A stretch of DNA of 47,840 bases from UBA6264 sp964531505 (GTDB lineage Bacteria; Patescibacteriota; Patescibacteriia; UBA2591; UBA6264), in assembly GCA_964531505.1 (NCBI GenBank), contig CAZHDT010000001.1:1-47840 (forward strand). Reading direction: 5' to 3'. The position numbers and the translations under genes are program-made. Of the stretch, positions 14,901 through 22,302 are shown piece after piece; the stretch's first letter is position 1; each line of letters opens with the position of its first letter. The notes beneath the pieces are model-generated. The model saw only the letters and a list, made by a program, of their open reading frames with translations, had not been told where the DNA came from and did no database searches.

Positions 14901-14998
14901 TTATTCAGGATATTAAAAAAGATGATTTTCCTCCTAAGCCAGGGCCGCTTTGTAAATTTTGTGATTTTTATCATATTTGCCAATATCGCCAGGAATAA
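11981..14998 (+). CDS. UvrD/PcrA-like helicase fused to a RecB/AddB-type nuclease
   Basis: A 1005-residue superfamily 1 helicase-nuclease for DNA end processing or repair. Helicase motifs in order: GAGTGKTT (motif I), TFTDKAAQEM (Ia), VDEFQDTN (II), SDDDQSIYKFRGA (III), STIHSAKGLEFKYVF (V) and RRLFYVALTRAK (VI). From about residue 735 a PD-(D/E)XK nuclease follows with IIDYKTG (Asp904, Lys906). Cys751 with Cys991, Cys994 and Cys1000 (CxxCxxxxxC) form the iron-sulfur staple known from AddB. The frame extends upstream to 11933, but that start lies in the terminator and promoter, so 11981 is chosen. It could replace RecBCD/AddAB in one chain. Confidence 0.9.
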   Translation: MVNKQKQKDIKNEIIKDLNSEQEKAVSYHDGPLLIIAGAGTGKTTVITRRIAWLILNNLAKTEEVLALTFTDKAAQEMEERIDRLLPYGYVDLWVSTFHSFCERILRQHALDIGLPLSFKILNESQQCFLVQENLSKFDLDYYRPLGNPTKFVQSLVKHFSRAKDELISPEEYLDYVENLKMDQDTTMSDESLNQEASRVKEVANAYHFYQRLLLENNALDFGDLINYTLKIFQTRPQILEKYQKQFKYILVDEFQDTNWAQYKLLQLLAQPKNNLTVVSDDDQSIYKFRGASYNNVIQFRKDYPSSNQVVLIKNYRSQQDILDLAYNFIQLNNPARLEAQEEKINKKLLAEKGEKGEISHLHFKNQYDEARGVIKKIIELKKNDTESTWNDFAILIRANSQADNFIQLLSESGIPHQFLARRGLFSKPVIMDILSYLKLLDNYHESPAVYRILISPLFFQKITNQELINFNNFANKKAWSLYEAMQKSSLIPGISDKTKESFNILLSWVEKHSELAQKESVGKVVFSFLEDSGYLKILTKDKEETEKDNRESIFWLNQFFKKVENFEAINFDKTVKNFIQMVDLMVATGDTGSMEAENEEGPEAVKVSTIHSAKGLEFKYVFIVNLVDKRFPTIERHEAIELPEKLIKEIRPEGDIHLQEERRLFYVALTRAKNGLYLTSADDYGGKTVKKLSRFLYELGMEEKQETSKEKKSNFNFISSIPVASNILKTNKSVLPLRFSFSQLIAFESCPLQYKFSFILKIPRRGRHVFSFGKTLHSTLYQFCQIWRKQQSTLQKTLFSQQGHQTKEDSKLKEQIGFEKLMKIYQESWIDEWYQSREQKEKYWEKGKKALKTFYQDLNTTQPKIKYLEKGFNFKIGKGKDKEIMKGFIDRVDEVDGGYEIIDYKTGEEGERRLDFEKKQQLLIYQFAAKELYEAFDKPVNQLTFYYLETGNRVSFLGKDDDLIKLEEKIIKIIQDIKKDDFPPKPGPLCKFCDFYHICQYRQE

Positions 14999-15003
14999 TC
15001 GGA

Positions 15004-15031
15004 TTGTCAAAATTTGAGAAAATGGTAAGAT
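15004..15031 (+). promoter_or_regulatory. promoter of the pheST operon
   Basis: TTGTCA (15004-15009), 16-bp spacer, TAAGAT (15026-15031), with a leader of about 35 nt to the ATG at 15072. Confidence 0.5.
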
Positions 15032-15071
15032 ATTAACACTTTACCAAAAAACATTTTTAAAATTATTTTTT

Positions 15072-15455
15072 ATGACCTTAAAAAGATATCTTAATTTAAT
15101 GGGATTGCTCACTTTAATTTGTTGGCTTGCCTGGATATTTGTTCTTTTTTTTATTAATCCGGACGAAACCGGGTTAATTGGTTTTATTCTCTTTTATTTC
15201 AGCCTTTTTTTGGCCATTTTGGGCAGCGTTGCGATTATTGGTTTTGTCATCAGAGCAAGGCTGAAAAAGGGACCAGTTTTCAAACAAGTAGAAAATGCTT
15301 TTCGTCAGGGAATTTGGCTGAGTATTTTTTTAATTGGAATTTTGTTATTAAAGAGTTTAGGGCTGTTAGAGTGGTGGAATGGATTAGTATTATTCTTTTT
15401 CTTGGTTTTTTTGGAATTCTTTTTTCTTTCTTCTCGTAAACAATATAAATCATGA
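15072..15455 (+). CDS. four-helix membrane protein upstream of pheS
   Basis: A 127-residue protein with four predicted transmembrane helices (about 8-30, 35-60, 79-98 and 102-121) and a positively charged loop (RARLKKG) between the second and third. No family with known function is recognised. Its stop overlaps the pheS start as ATGA (15452-15455), so translation is coupled. The tight link suggests co-expression with the synthetase genes, but not a shared function. Confidence 0.7.
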   Translation: MTLKRYLNLMGLLTLICWLAWIFVLFFINPDETGLIGFILFYFSLFLAILGSVAIIGFVIRARLKKGPVFKQVENAFRQGIWLSIFLIGILLLKSLGLLEWWNGLVLFFFLVFLEFFFLSSRKQYKS

Positions 15456-16474
15456 AAGATAAAATTAAACAATTAAAAATTGAAGCCTTGGAAGAAATCG
15501 CCGAAATTAAAAATGAGGCTGGGGTAGAGAAAATTTGGCGCAAATATCTTGGGCGGCAGGATGGGAAATTAACCAAGATTTTAAAAGGATTAAAAGATTT
15601 ATCTGAAAAAGAAAAGCCAGAAATCGGCGGTTTGGCAAACCAAATTAAAAAAGAAATAGAAGATTCTTTAATGAAAAAGAAAAATTCTTTTTGTTATTCT
15701 TCATCTTTAGAAAAGGATTTCTTTGATTTTAGTTTACCTGGGAAAAATGTTAATTACGGGCATCTTCATCCTTTAACTCAAATTAAGAACGAATTAGGAG
15801 AAATTTTTTCTTCTATGGGTTTTAAGATTTTAGAGGGATTAGAATTGGAAAAAGATTATTATAATTTTGAAGCGTTAAATATTCCCCAAGGGCATCCAGC
15901 TCGGGATATGTGGGATACTTTTTATCTTAAAGACTCAAAAAAGACAGAACTTTTAAGAACCCATACTTCGGCGATGCAAGTTAGGGTTATGGAAAAAGAG
16001 AAGCCACCTTTAAGAATTTGTGTTATGGGAAAATGTTTTCGCAATGAAGCGACTGATGCTTCCCATGAACATACCCTTTATCAAATAGAAGGGTTCGTGG
16101 TTGATGAAAATATTACAGTCGCGAATTTAATTGATACTTTAAAATCTTTTTTAAAGGCGCTTTTTGGGAGAGAGGTTAAAATTAGGTTGCGACCAAGTTA
16201 TTTTCCGTTTACTGAACCGAGCTTTGAAGTTGATTTTGCTTGTTTAAATTGTCAAGGAAAAGGATGTCAGGTTTGTAAAAAAACCGGTTGGGTGGAAATT
16301 TTGGGCTCAGGAATGATCCATCCTAAAGTTTTTGAATTTGCCGGTTATCCAAAAGGAAAATATACCGGTTTTGCTTTTGGGGTGGGAATAGACCGTCTAG
16401 CTATGATGCGTTATAAAATCGATGATATTCGTTGGTTTCATTCAGGAGATTTAAGATTTATTAGGCAATTTTAG
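15452..16474 (+). CDS. pheS: phenylalanyl-tRNA synthetase alpha subunit
   Basis: Charges tRNA-Phe as an alpha2-beta2 enzyme with PheT. The N-terminal coiled coil covers residues 1-80. The class II core has HLHPLTQI, then RTHTSAMQVRVM (motif 2 region), FRNEATDASHEHTLYQIEGFV, and GFAFGVGIDRLAMMRY (motif 3) near the end. Near residues 263-275 there is a CxxC...CxxC set (CLNCQGKGCQVCKKTGW), a zinc-binding insertion found in a subset of bacterial PheS. At 340 residues it is full length. It starts by an ATGA overlap and pheT begins 12 bp after it. Confidence 0.96.
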   Translation: MKDKIKQLKIEALEEIAEIKNEAGVEKIWRKYLGRQDGKLTKILKGLKDLSEKEKPEIGGLANQIKKEIEDSLMKKKNSFCYSSSLEKDFFDFSLPGKNVNYGHLHPLTQIKNELGEIFSSMGFKILEGLELEKDYYNFEALNIPQGHPARDMWDTFYLKDSKKTELLRTHTSAMQVRVMEKEKPPLRICVMGKCFRNEATDASHEHTLYQIEGFVVDENITVANLIDTLKSFLKALFGREVKIRLRPSYFPFTEPSFEVDFACLNCQGKGCQVCKKTGWVEILGSGMIHPKVFEFAGYPKGKYTGFAFGVGIDRLAMMRYKIDDIRWFHSGDLRFIRQF

Positions 16475-16486
16475 TTTATATTTATT

Positions 16487-18847
16487 ATGAAATTATCTTT
16501 TCAATGGTTAAAACAACTTATTCCCGACTTAGAAATTTCTCCTGAAAAATTAGGGGAAATTTTAAGCGTAAAAACAGCGGAGATTGAAGATATTAATTAT
16601 CTTGGATTAGGTTTAGATAAGGTGGTGGTGGGAGAAATTTTAGAAATAAGACCCCATCCCAATGCGGATAAACTTCAAATTGTCTTGATGGGTTTAGGCA
16701 AGAAAAAATTAGAAATCGTTTGTGGCGCGTCAAATATTCGGGTAGGGCAAAAAGTTCCTTTGGCTTTGGAGGGAGCTAAATTACCCAATGGTTTAGAGAT
16801 AAAAAAAGCAATGATCAGGGGAGTAGAATCTACTGGTATGCTTTGCGCCGAGGATGAATTAGGTTTAGGTTTAGACCATCAGGGTATTATGATTTTATCT
16901 CAGGAATGCGTGTCAGGAGATAAATTAACTAAAGCTTTAGGTTTAGATGATATTATTTTAGCTGTGGAAAATAAATCTCTTACTCATCGTCCAGATTTAT
17001 TTAATCATTTTGGTTTTGCTAGAGAAATTAGCGCAATTTTAGGATTAAAAATAAATTTTAAAAAACCATTGCTTAAAAGTGGTCCAAAATTATTTGAAAA
17101 TCTGGCAATTGAAGTAAAAAATCAAGAAATTTGTCCCCGTTATATGGCGGTAATAATAGATGGAGTTAAAATTGGACCATCGCCTTTTTGGTTAAAAAAC
17201 CGTTTAAATAATTTAGGTGTTAAATCAATCAATAATGTAGTTGATATCACCAATTATGTTTTATTGGAAATCGGACAACCTTTACACGCTTTTGACGCAG
17301 ATAAAATCCAGGGCAATAAAATTATTATTAGGATGGGAAAAGAAAAAGAGAAGATTATCGCTTTAGACGAACAAGAATATGAATTGTCAAAAAGTGATTT
17401 AATAATCGCCGATGAGAAAAAACCTATTGCCATAGCGGGAATAATTGGCGGTCAAAATTCCGCTATTTCTTTCCAAACAAAAAGAGTCATTATTGAAGCG
17501 GCGAATTTTGATGCCATTAATATTCGACGTAGCGCTTGGCGTTTAGGATTGAGAACGGAAGCAGTCATTCGTTTTGAAAAGGGTCTACCATTATCTTTTA
17601 CTGATTTAGGTTTGGCTAGAGCGATAGAATTAATTAAAGAAATCGCATCTGGAAAAGTGCTTAGCCAAATTTATGATTTTAAAAGCGTTTCGGCAAAAAA
17701 ATCATTAGAAAATAAAAAAGAAATTATTTTTTCTCCTGATAAAGCTAGACGTTTTATCGGTCTGGAAATAAAGGACCGAATAATGAAAGAATTGCTTATT
17801 AAATTGGGGGCAGAAATTAAAGATAATCGTCAGGATTGGAGGGTAATTATTCCTAAACATCGTCCAGATTTGGATTATTTTGAAGATTTAATTGAGGAAA
17901 TCGTCAGAGTTTATGGCGCGGAAGAAATTATTTCTCAGCCAATTTTAGCAAAATTAGAGCCAGTTATTCAAGAAAATAATTATCTTTTGGAAAAAAAGAT
18001 AAAAAATATTTTAATTGGATTGGGATTTGACGAGGTTTATAATTATGCCTTTGCCAGAGAACAAGGAACCGAATTTTTCAATTCAAGTAAAGGGGCAAGG
18101 GAAATAGAAAATCCTTTAAATAAAGAACAACGTTATTTACGAGCGAATTTAATTTTTGGCTTGATTAATAACGCAGAAAAGAATGCTCCAAATTTTTCTG
18201 ATTTTAAAATTTTTGAAATTGGAAAGGTTTTCCAACTAGAGGAAAAGAAAAAAATCGCCGGTTTAGTTTTTAATCGGGAAATAAAAAAAGAAATAGAGGA
18301 GGACAAAAATAATATTTATAAATTTATTTGTGGCAAAAAATGTTTTTTTGTTAAAAGCATTATTGATGTGATTTTAAAAGAAGTCGGATTAAAAGAGGAT
18401 GAAATAATTTACCCTAAGCATATTTCCGTCAAGGAAGAAATTAAATACCAAAATAAGATAATCGGATTTTTAGGCAAAAAAAATGAAAATATTTCTTATT
18501 TTGAATTAGATTTCGAAGTTTTATTAAAATTACCCAAAAAAGAACAAAAATACCAAAAAATTATCACTTTTCCGCCCGTTAAAAGAGATTTGGCATTTTT
18601 AATTGATAAAAAGTTTTCTTGGAAAGAAATTTCTCAATCTTTAAATAATCTGGATGAAATAATTATAAGTTTAGAGCCATTTGATTTATTTCAAGATAAA
18701 GATTTTGGAGAGAAATATAATTTAGGTTTTCATATTATTTATCAATCAGGACAAAGGACATTAAAAATGGAAGAAGTTGAGGCGGTAGAAAAAAGGATTA
18801 TTAAATCCCTGCAGGAAAAGTTCGGGGCAAAATTACGAAATTATTAA
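16487..18847 (+). CDS. pheT: phenylalanyl-tRNA synthetase beta subunit
   Basis: Editing and structural subunit of the same enzyme, 786 residues. Domain order is complete: EMAP/tRNA-binding domain at about 40-150 (VGEILEIRPHPNADKLQIV), B3/B4 editing domain around 210-370 (NVVDITNYVLLEIGQPLHAFD), B5 at about 400-470, the class-II-like core, and the FDX-ACB anticodon-binding domain from about 690 (TFPPVKRDLAFLID). Length is typical of the family. It directly follows pheS. Transcription probably continues into the PfkB-type kinase gene 17 bp later. Confidence 0.96.
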   Translation: MKLSFQWLKQLIPDLEISPEKLGEILSVKTAEIEDINYLGLGLDKVVVGEILEIRPHPNADKLQIVLMGLGKKKLEIVCGASNIRVGQKVPLALEGAKLPNGLEIKKAMIRGVESTGMLCAEDELGLGLDHQGIMILSQECVSGDKLTKALGLDDIILAVENKSLTHRPDLFNHFGFAREISAILGLKINFKKPLLKSGPKLFENLAIEVKNQEICPRYMAVIIDGVKIGPSPFWLKNRLNNLGVKSINNVVDITNYVLLEIGQPLHAFDADKIQGNKIIIRMGKEKEKIIALDEQEYELSKSDLIIADEKKPIAIAGIIGGQNSAISFQTKRVIIEAANFDAINIRRSAWRLGLRTEAVIRFEKGLPLSFTDLGLARAIELIKEIASGKVLSQIYDFKSVSAKKSLENKKEIIFSPDKARRFIGLEIKDRIMKELLIKLGAEIKDNRQDWRVIIPKHRPDLDYFEDLIEEIVRVYGAEEIISQPILAKLEPVIQENNYLLEKKIKNILIGLGFDEVYNYAFAREQGTEFFNSSKGAREIENPLNKEQRYLRANLIFGLINNAEKNAPNFSDFKIFEIGKVFQLEEKKKIAGLVFNREIKKEIEEDKNNIYKFICGKKCFFVKSIIDVILKEVGLKEDEIIYPKHISVKEEIKYQNKIIGFLGKKNENISYFELDFEVLLKLPKKEQKYQKIITFPPVKRDLAFLIDKKFSWKEISQSLNNLDEIIISLEPFDLFQDKDFGEKYNLGFHIIYQSGQRTLKMEEVEAVEKRIIKSLQEKFGAKLRNY

Positions 18848-18864
18848 CAATAAATTTATTTTAT

Positions 18865-19863
18865 ATGAATTATGATATTCTTACGGTTGGCGGAATTATG
18901 AGGGATATTATTTTCCTTACTAAGGAAGGAACTATTACAGAAAGTCCGGAAAATCCTCTTTGTCAAAGAATGATTAGTTTTGAATTGGGGGCAAAAGTTT
19001 ATGTTAAAAAAGTTTATTTTGAACCAGGGGGTGGTGCCAGTAATACGGCCGTCGGTTTTTCAAAAATGGGTTTAAAAACAGCGATTATGGGAAGGGTTGG
19101 TCAGGATCGAGAAGGAGACCAGCTGATTAAAAGTTTAAAAAATGATAAAGTTGACGTTCATTTAGTTCAAATTGATAAAAAAGTCAGCACCGGTTTTGCT
19201 TTTATTTTAAGTTTAAAAAATAGAAAAAGGGCGCACGCGATTTTTGCTTATCGAGGCACTAATGATGAATTGGTTTTTAATATCAAGAACAAAAATAAGT
19301 TAAAAGGAATTAAATGGATATATATTTCTTCTTTGAGTTCTAATAATTGGCCGTTAATTTTAAATCAAGCTTTTAATTTTAAAGAAAAGGAAAAAATTAA
19401 AGTTGCTTGGAACCCCTCCAATGTTCAATTAAAATCAGATTTTAAAAAATTAAAAGACCATTTAAAAAGGACTGAGGCATTGATTTTAAATGAAGATGAG
19501 GCTAAAGAATTAGTTTTATCAAGAAAAAAAATAAATGATTTTAGAATAAAAACTCTTTTAAAAGAGATTGCTGTTATGGGACCGAAAATTGTTATCATTA
19601 CCCAGGGTAAATACGGAGTTTCCGCTTGGTGGGAAAATAAATTCTATTTTCAAAAACCGGCGCCGGCCGAAGTAATTAATACCACTGGAGCCGGAGATTC
19701 CTTTTCCGCCGCTTTTGTTTCCAGCCTTTTTTATCAACCGGGAAATTTAAAACAAGCTTTAAAATGGGGAGTGACTAACAGCGCTTCTGTTATTGATCAG
19801 ATTGGCGCGCAAAAAGGATTATTAACCAAAAATCAAGTTATTAAAAAAAGCCGTTATGTTTAA
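18865..19863 (+). CDS. PfkB-family (ribokinase-like) sugar kinase
   Basis: A 332-residue ATP-dependent kinase. The substrate-side glycine motif GGGASNTAVGFSKMG is at about 55-69 and the catalytic signature NTTGAGDSFSAAF near 272-284, with the Asp base intact. The family includes ribokinase, adenosine kinase and fructokinases; the substrate cannot be told from sequence here. The stop overlaps the pduL start by 8 bp, in an operon with phosphate acyltransferase and a glycosyltransferase. A role in sugar or nucleoside salvage feeding fermentation is plausible. Confidence 0.88.
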   Translation: MNYDILTVGGIMRDIIFLTKEGTITESPENPLCQRMISFELGAKVYVKKVYFEPGGGASNTAVGFSKMGLKTAIMGRVGQDREGDQLIKSLKNDKVDVHLVQIDKKVSTGFAFILSLKNRKRAHAIFAYRGTNDELVFNIKNKNKLKGIKWIYISSLSSNNWPLILNQAFNFKEKEKIKVAWNPSNVQLKSDFKKLKDHLKRTEALILNEDEAKELVLSRKKINDFRIKTLLKEIAVMGPKIVIITQGKYGVSAWWENKFYFQKPAPAEVINTTGAGDSFSAAFVSSLFYQPGNLKQALKWGVTNSASVIDQIGAQKGLLTKNQVIKKSRYV

Positions 19864-20437
19864 AATATTGGCAGAAATATCAGCTCGCCATATTCATTTA
19901 GAAAAAGAGCATTTTGAGATTCTTTTTGGTTCTGGGGTTAAATTAAAAAAAATAAGAGATGTTTCCCAGCCGGGAGAGTTTGCCGCTGAGCAGACCCTGA
20001 TTTTTAAAACTCCAAAATCAGAAATAAAAAGAATAAGAGTAGTTGGACCATTAAGAAAACAGACCCAAGTTGAAATTTCTAAAACTGATGCGAGAAAATT
20101 AGGTCTTAATCCGCCGATTAGAGTTTCTGGCGATTTGGATAAATCTGAGAAATGTCAATTAATTGGCCCAATGGGAAAAGTTGATTTACTTCAAGGAGTG
20201 ATTATTGCTCAACGGCATTTGCATTTAGAAGTTGAATCAGCTTTAAAAAATAATTTAAAAGACCAAGAAATTGTTTCTGTCAGAATTGGTTCTAAAAATA
20301 GATTAATTACTTTTCATCAAGTAGTGGCGCGAGTTTCATCTGAGTTTAAAAATAGTTTCCATTTAGACACGGATGAAAGCAACGCCGCCGGTTTAATTGG
20401 CGGAGAAGAGGGGATTGTTATTAAAAATGATGAATAG
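19856..20437 (+). CDS. pduL: PduL-type phosphate acyltransferase
   Basis: Transfers an acetyl or propionyl group between CoA and phosphate, giving acetyl-phosphate for acetate kinase. The two PduL repeats are visible: ISARHIHL (8-15) with VSQPGEFAAEQT and LRKQTQVEISKTDARKLGL, then IIAQRHLHLE (about 118-127) and FHLDTDESNAAG (about 171-182), including the zinc-binding histidines. No N-terminal encapsulation peptide is present, so it is a cytosolic form. At 193 residues it is a typical length. AckA is encoded at 28975, and the two would form a Pta-AckA-like ATP-yielding route without classical Pta. Confidence 0.92.
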   Translation: MFKILAEISARHIHLEKEHFEILFGSGVKLKKIRDVSQPGEFAAEQTLIFKTPKSEIKRIRVVGPLRKQTQVEISKTDARKLGLNPPIRVSGDLDKSEKCQLIGPMGKVDLLQGVIIAQRHLHLEVESALKNNLKDQEIVSVRIGSKNRLITFHQVVARVSSEFKNSFHLDTDESNAAGLIGGEEGIVIKNDE

Positions 20438-21494
20438 AGATTTAAAAATTTCCGTAGTTGTTGTCACATATAACGGTCGGGAGTATCTTCCCGATTGTTT
20501 TAATAGCTTAAAAAGGCAAACATTTTTACCAAATCAGATTATTGTGATAGATAATGCTTCAAAAGACGGTTCAATAAAGTATTTGGAAAAAGTTTTTCCA
20601 GAAGTTGATTTAATTATTAATAAAAAAAATGTTTTTTTCGCTCCGGCGAATAATCAAGGAATAGAAATTGCTTTTCAAAATCAAGCAGATTACATTTTTC
20701 TTTTAAATCAGGATACGGTTTTAGAAAATAATTGTTTAGAAAAGTTAGCGCAAGTTGCGGAAGAACAAAAATCAAATAATATTTTCGCTTGGCAACCGTT
20801 AATTTTATGTTGGCCCAAAAAAGATTTAATTCAGACGGCTGGTGATAAAATGCATTTTTTGGGTTTTGGATTTTGTGGTGATTATAAAAAACCAGTTTCC
20901 CATTTTTTAAAAAATTTAATTGATCCGTATCCGCGACTTACTTATGGTTCCGGCGCCGGGCTTTTTATAAAAGCAGATATTTTAAAAAAAATTGGTTTTT
21001 TTGATAAAGATTTATTTTTATATCACGAAGATTTAGATTTGTGCTTGCGGGCCAGAATGATGGGTTATCAGATAAAGTTAAATTCCCAAGCTTGCCTTTA
21101 TCATAAATATACGGAGGGGATTCCTAAATACCGTTGGTATTGGTCGGAAAGAAACCGTCTTTTAACTTTAATAAAATTCTATAAATTGCCGACCTTAATT
21201 TTAATTTTTCCCGCTTGGTTATTTATGGAATTTGGCGTTTTAGCTTTTAGTTTAGTAACCGGTTGGTTTCATTTAAAAATAAAAAGCTACATTTCTTTTT
21301 TTATTGAATTGCCCAGAACTTTAAATAAAAGAATGAAAATTCAAAGAAAAAGAAAAATTACGGATAAAGAGTTGGCAAAATCATTAGAAGAGAGATTTGA
21401 TTTTGTTGGTTTTACTCATCCGTTAATAAAAAATATTGTTAATCCAGTTTTGGGCTTTTATTGGAGATGGGTGAAAAAAATAATTTTTTGGTAG
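20430..21494 (+). CDS. family 2 glycosyltransferase
   Basis: A 354-residue GT-A fold transferase, probably for cell-surface polysaccharide. It shows ISVVVVTYNGREYLPDCFNSL at the start, VIDNASKDGS, the FLLNQDTV aspartate motif near 85-92, YGSGAGLFIKADILKKIGFFD near 172-192 and HEDLDLCLRARMMGYQ, the layout of rhamnosyltransferase-like GT2 proteins. Two C-terminal hydrophobic segments (about 240-275) suggest membrane contact. The ATG at 20430 (or 20427) overlaps the pduL end; a TTG at 20397 is less likely. It ends the pheST operon before a strong terminator. Confidence 0.9.
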   Translation: MNRDLKISVVVVTYNGREYLPDCFNSLKRQTFLPNQIIVIDNASKDGSIKYLEKVFPEVDLIINKKNVFFAPANNQGIEIAFQNQADYIFLLNQDTVLENNCLEKLAQVAEEQKSNNIFAWQPLILCWPKKDLIQTAGDKMHFLGFGFCGDYKKPVSHFLKNLIDPYPRLTYGSGAGLFIKADILKKIGFFDKDLFLYHEDLDLCLRARMMGYQIKLNSQACLYHKYTEGIPKYRWYWSERNRLLTLIKFYKLPTLILIFPAWLFMEFGVLAFSLVTGWFHLKIKSYISFFIELPRTLNKRMKIQRKRKITDKELAKSLEERFDFVGFTHPLIKNIVNPVLGFYWRWVKKIIFW

Positions 21495-21518
21495 AATTAT
21501 TTTTTAATATAATCTTTT

Positions 21519-21557
21519 AACTTCCTCACAGGTTCGACCTGCGAGGAAGTTTTTTTA
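21519..21557 (+). terminator. long hairpin terminator with AGGT-TCG-ACCT tip
   Basis: Outer stem AACTTCCTC (21519-21527) with GAGGAAGTT (21543-21551), one A-C mismatch, inner stem CAGGT (21529-21533) with ACCTG (21537-21541), loop TCG, then TTTTTT. It ends the 15072-21494 operon. Confidence 0.85.
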
Positions 21558-21566
21558 TAGAGTTTT

Positions 21567-21656
21567 TTATGGAGGTCTGACCTCCATAAGTTTTCTTCAC
21601 AAGTTTCAAACCAGGTTTCACTTGGTAACAAACAGACAAGGTTTAACCTCGTCTGT
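21567..21656. repeat. three further tandem hairpins with the same tip
   Basis: 21567-21589: TTATGG stem, AGGT-CTG-ACCT tip. 21610-21626: ACCA stem, GGT-TTC-ACT tip with one G-T pair. 21632-21656: ACAGAC stem, A-C mismatch, AGGT-TTA-ACCT tip. Together with the terminator before them they are four different stems around one conserved core, and the A-C mismatch recurs. Similar hairpins are at 45149-45173 and 45182-45196. Confidence 0.75.
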
Positions 21657-21699
21657 TTTCTTATATTTTCATCATCCTATCTATTATGTTTTAATGTTT

Positions 21700-22146
21700 T
21701 TATTCTTTAATCTTTTTTGCGATTTTTTTTAATTCTTCAAAATCAGCTTGAGGTCCCATTTGAGTGGTCAAATAGCCGGGATAATTTTTAAAAAATACAT
21801 TTTCCGGAAAATGTATTCCTTTGAATTTTTTGCTTAAGCCATGTAAAGGATAAAGTTTTAAATGAACATGATTTACTCCCATTCCCTCCATTACTAAGGC
21901 CGTTCGTTGAGTGCCCAATTTTTTATCTAAAAGTTTGCCTATTCTTTTCCCCGCAAGTAAAAATTTTTGGTAAATTTTTTCTGGCATTTCAAAAGCGTAG
22001 GAATCATAATGTTTTTTGGGCATTACCAATGTCATCCCCTTAGTATTAGGAAAAGCATCCAAAATAGCCAAGAATTTATTGTCTTCCCAAATTTTAGTTG
22101 AAGGGATTTCTCCTTTAATAATTTTACAAAAAATACAATCAGACAT
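21700..22146 (-). CDS. HIT-family nucleotide hydrolase/transferase
   Basis: A 148-residue histidine-triad protein acting on nucleotide phosphoesters such as Ap4A or AMP-conjugates. Cys4 and Cys7 (DCIFCK) with the histidines provide the structural zinc site. The triad reads His93-V-His95-L-Lys97: the nucleophilic middle histidine is kept, but the third histidine is replaced by lysine. The C-terminal 40 residues after LHG are a family-specific extension. On the minus strand, between convergent GT2 and divergent GT4 genes. A TATAAT lies 8 nt before the ATG, so the leader would be very short. Confidence 0.88.
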   Translation of the reverse strand: MSDCIFCKIIKGEIPSTKIWEDNKFLAILDAFPNTKGMTLVMPKKHYDSYAFEMPEKIYQKFLLAGKRIGKLLDKKLGTQRTALVMEGMGVNHVHLKLYPLHGLSKKFKGIHFPENVFFKNYPGYLTTQMGPQADFEELKKIAKKIKE

Positions 22147-22302
22147 ATTTTTATATTATAATAATTATTTATTATATTATAATTTTAGCATAAAAAAAGA
22201 AAAAAGAAAATTTTATAATTTTGTTTTCTTGTTATTTAATTCATTATTTAATATAATGATATTTAGAGAATATTATTATATTTTAGTTGTATTTTATAAA
22301 TT

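Noticed and set aside
20397..20429. TTG start at 20397 for the GT2 gene
   Set aside because: It would add residues overlapping pduL more deeply with no family support. ATG at 20427/20430 gives the usual short lead to the VVVVTYN strand.
21569..21656. CRISPR or attenuator reading of the tandem hairpins
   Set aside because: The stems differ in sequence, and spacing is irregular. There is no downstream plus-strand gene until 22303, so attenuation is unlikely.
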